From assembly GCA_002448395.1 (NCBI GenBank), contig DJXS01000041.1, positions 1 through 6,238 of the forward strand: a DNA stretch of 6,238 bases, read 5' to 3'. This document shows positions 6,188 to 6,238 of the stretch, one piece after another (the first letter of the stretch is position 1; the number at the start of each line of letters is the position of its first letter). Origin of the DNA: Lachnospiraceae bacterium UBA6998. Its GTDB lineage: Bacteria > Bacillota > Clostridia > Lachnospirales > Lachnospiraceae. The notes below the pieces were generated by a model, which searched no databases, had not been told where the DNA came from, and worked only from the letters and a program-made list of their open reading frames with translations. The position numbers were made by a program, and so were the translations under genes.

Positions 6188-6238
6188 ATGAAAAAGCAGG
6201 TCTATGTATTTACAGGCGGCGGGAGCGGCCTGGCGCTG
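6188..6238 (+). CDS. Third SDR-like protein, 5' end only
   Basis: Seventeen open codons run to the window edge and read MKKQVYVFTGGGSGLAL. A first beta-strand followed at once by TGGGSG is the start of a Rossmann fold of the SDR type. The third conserved Gly of TGxxxGxG appears as Ala (LAL instead of LGL or IGL). GGGAAGA (6171-6177) lies 10 nt upstream and the previous gene ends 17 bp before, so it belongs to the same series. With only 17 residues the call rests on the motif and on context. Confidence 0.65.
   Translation, partial: MKKQVYVFTGGGSGLAL

Noticed and set aside
1..6238. CRISPR arrays, insertion sequences, attachment sites, rRNA
   Set aside because: I saw no spaced identical repeats, transposase-like frames, terminal inverted repeats or rRNA-like stretches on either strand.

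Overview
The window looks like a catabolic or accessory locus of an anaerobic, probably Clostridia-type Gram-positive bacterium. The lineage is inferred from strong AGGAG-type ribosome binding sites, a CdaR/PucR-type regulator, moderately GC-rich coding DNA next to an AT-richer intergenic region, and a consensus sigma-A-type promoter. I cannot name the species.

Layout: a leftward PucR/CdaR-like transcriptional regulator (130-1638) faces a 370-bp regulatory gap. Across it, a rightward operon-like series begins: a cysteine-rich 412-residue protein of uncertain function (2009-3247), a stand-alone GcvT/aminomethyltransferase-fold protein (3304-4356), and two complete classical short-chain dehydrogenases/reductases (SDRs; 4400-5320 and 5406-6170). 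The first 17 codons of a third SDR run off the right edge (from 6188). Gaps between rightward genes are 17-85 bp, every gene has its own Shine-Dalgarno sequence, and there is no convincing intrinsic terminator between them, so co-transcription is likely. At the far left, just past the regulator's stop codon, an almost perfect promoter fires leftward out of the window.

How the genes may work together (inference): GcvT-fold proteins outside the glycine cleavage system often move a one-carbon unit from an N-, O- or S-methyl substrate to tetrahydrofolate. No gcvP, gcvH or gcvPA/PB lies in the window, so a glycine-cleavage role is unlikely. With several SDRs and a diverging PucR-type regulator, the simplest reading is an inducible pathway that demethylates a small methylated substrate and oxidises or reduces the hydroxy/keto carbons of the product. 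The cysteine-rich first gene is the least understood part. It distantly recalls the ATC-hydrolase/V4R type of small-molecule-binding domain and may contain two related halves. The substrate cannot be read from the sequence.
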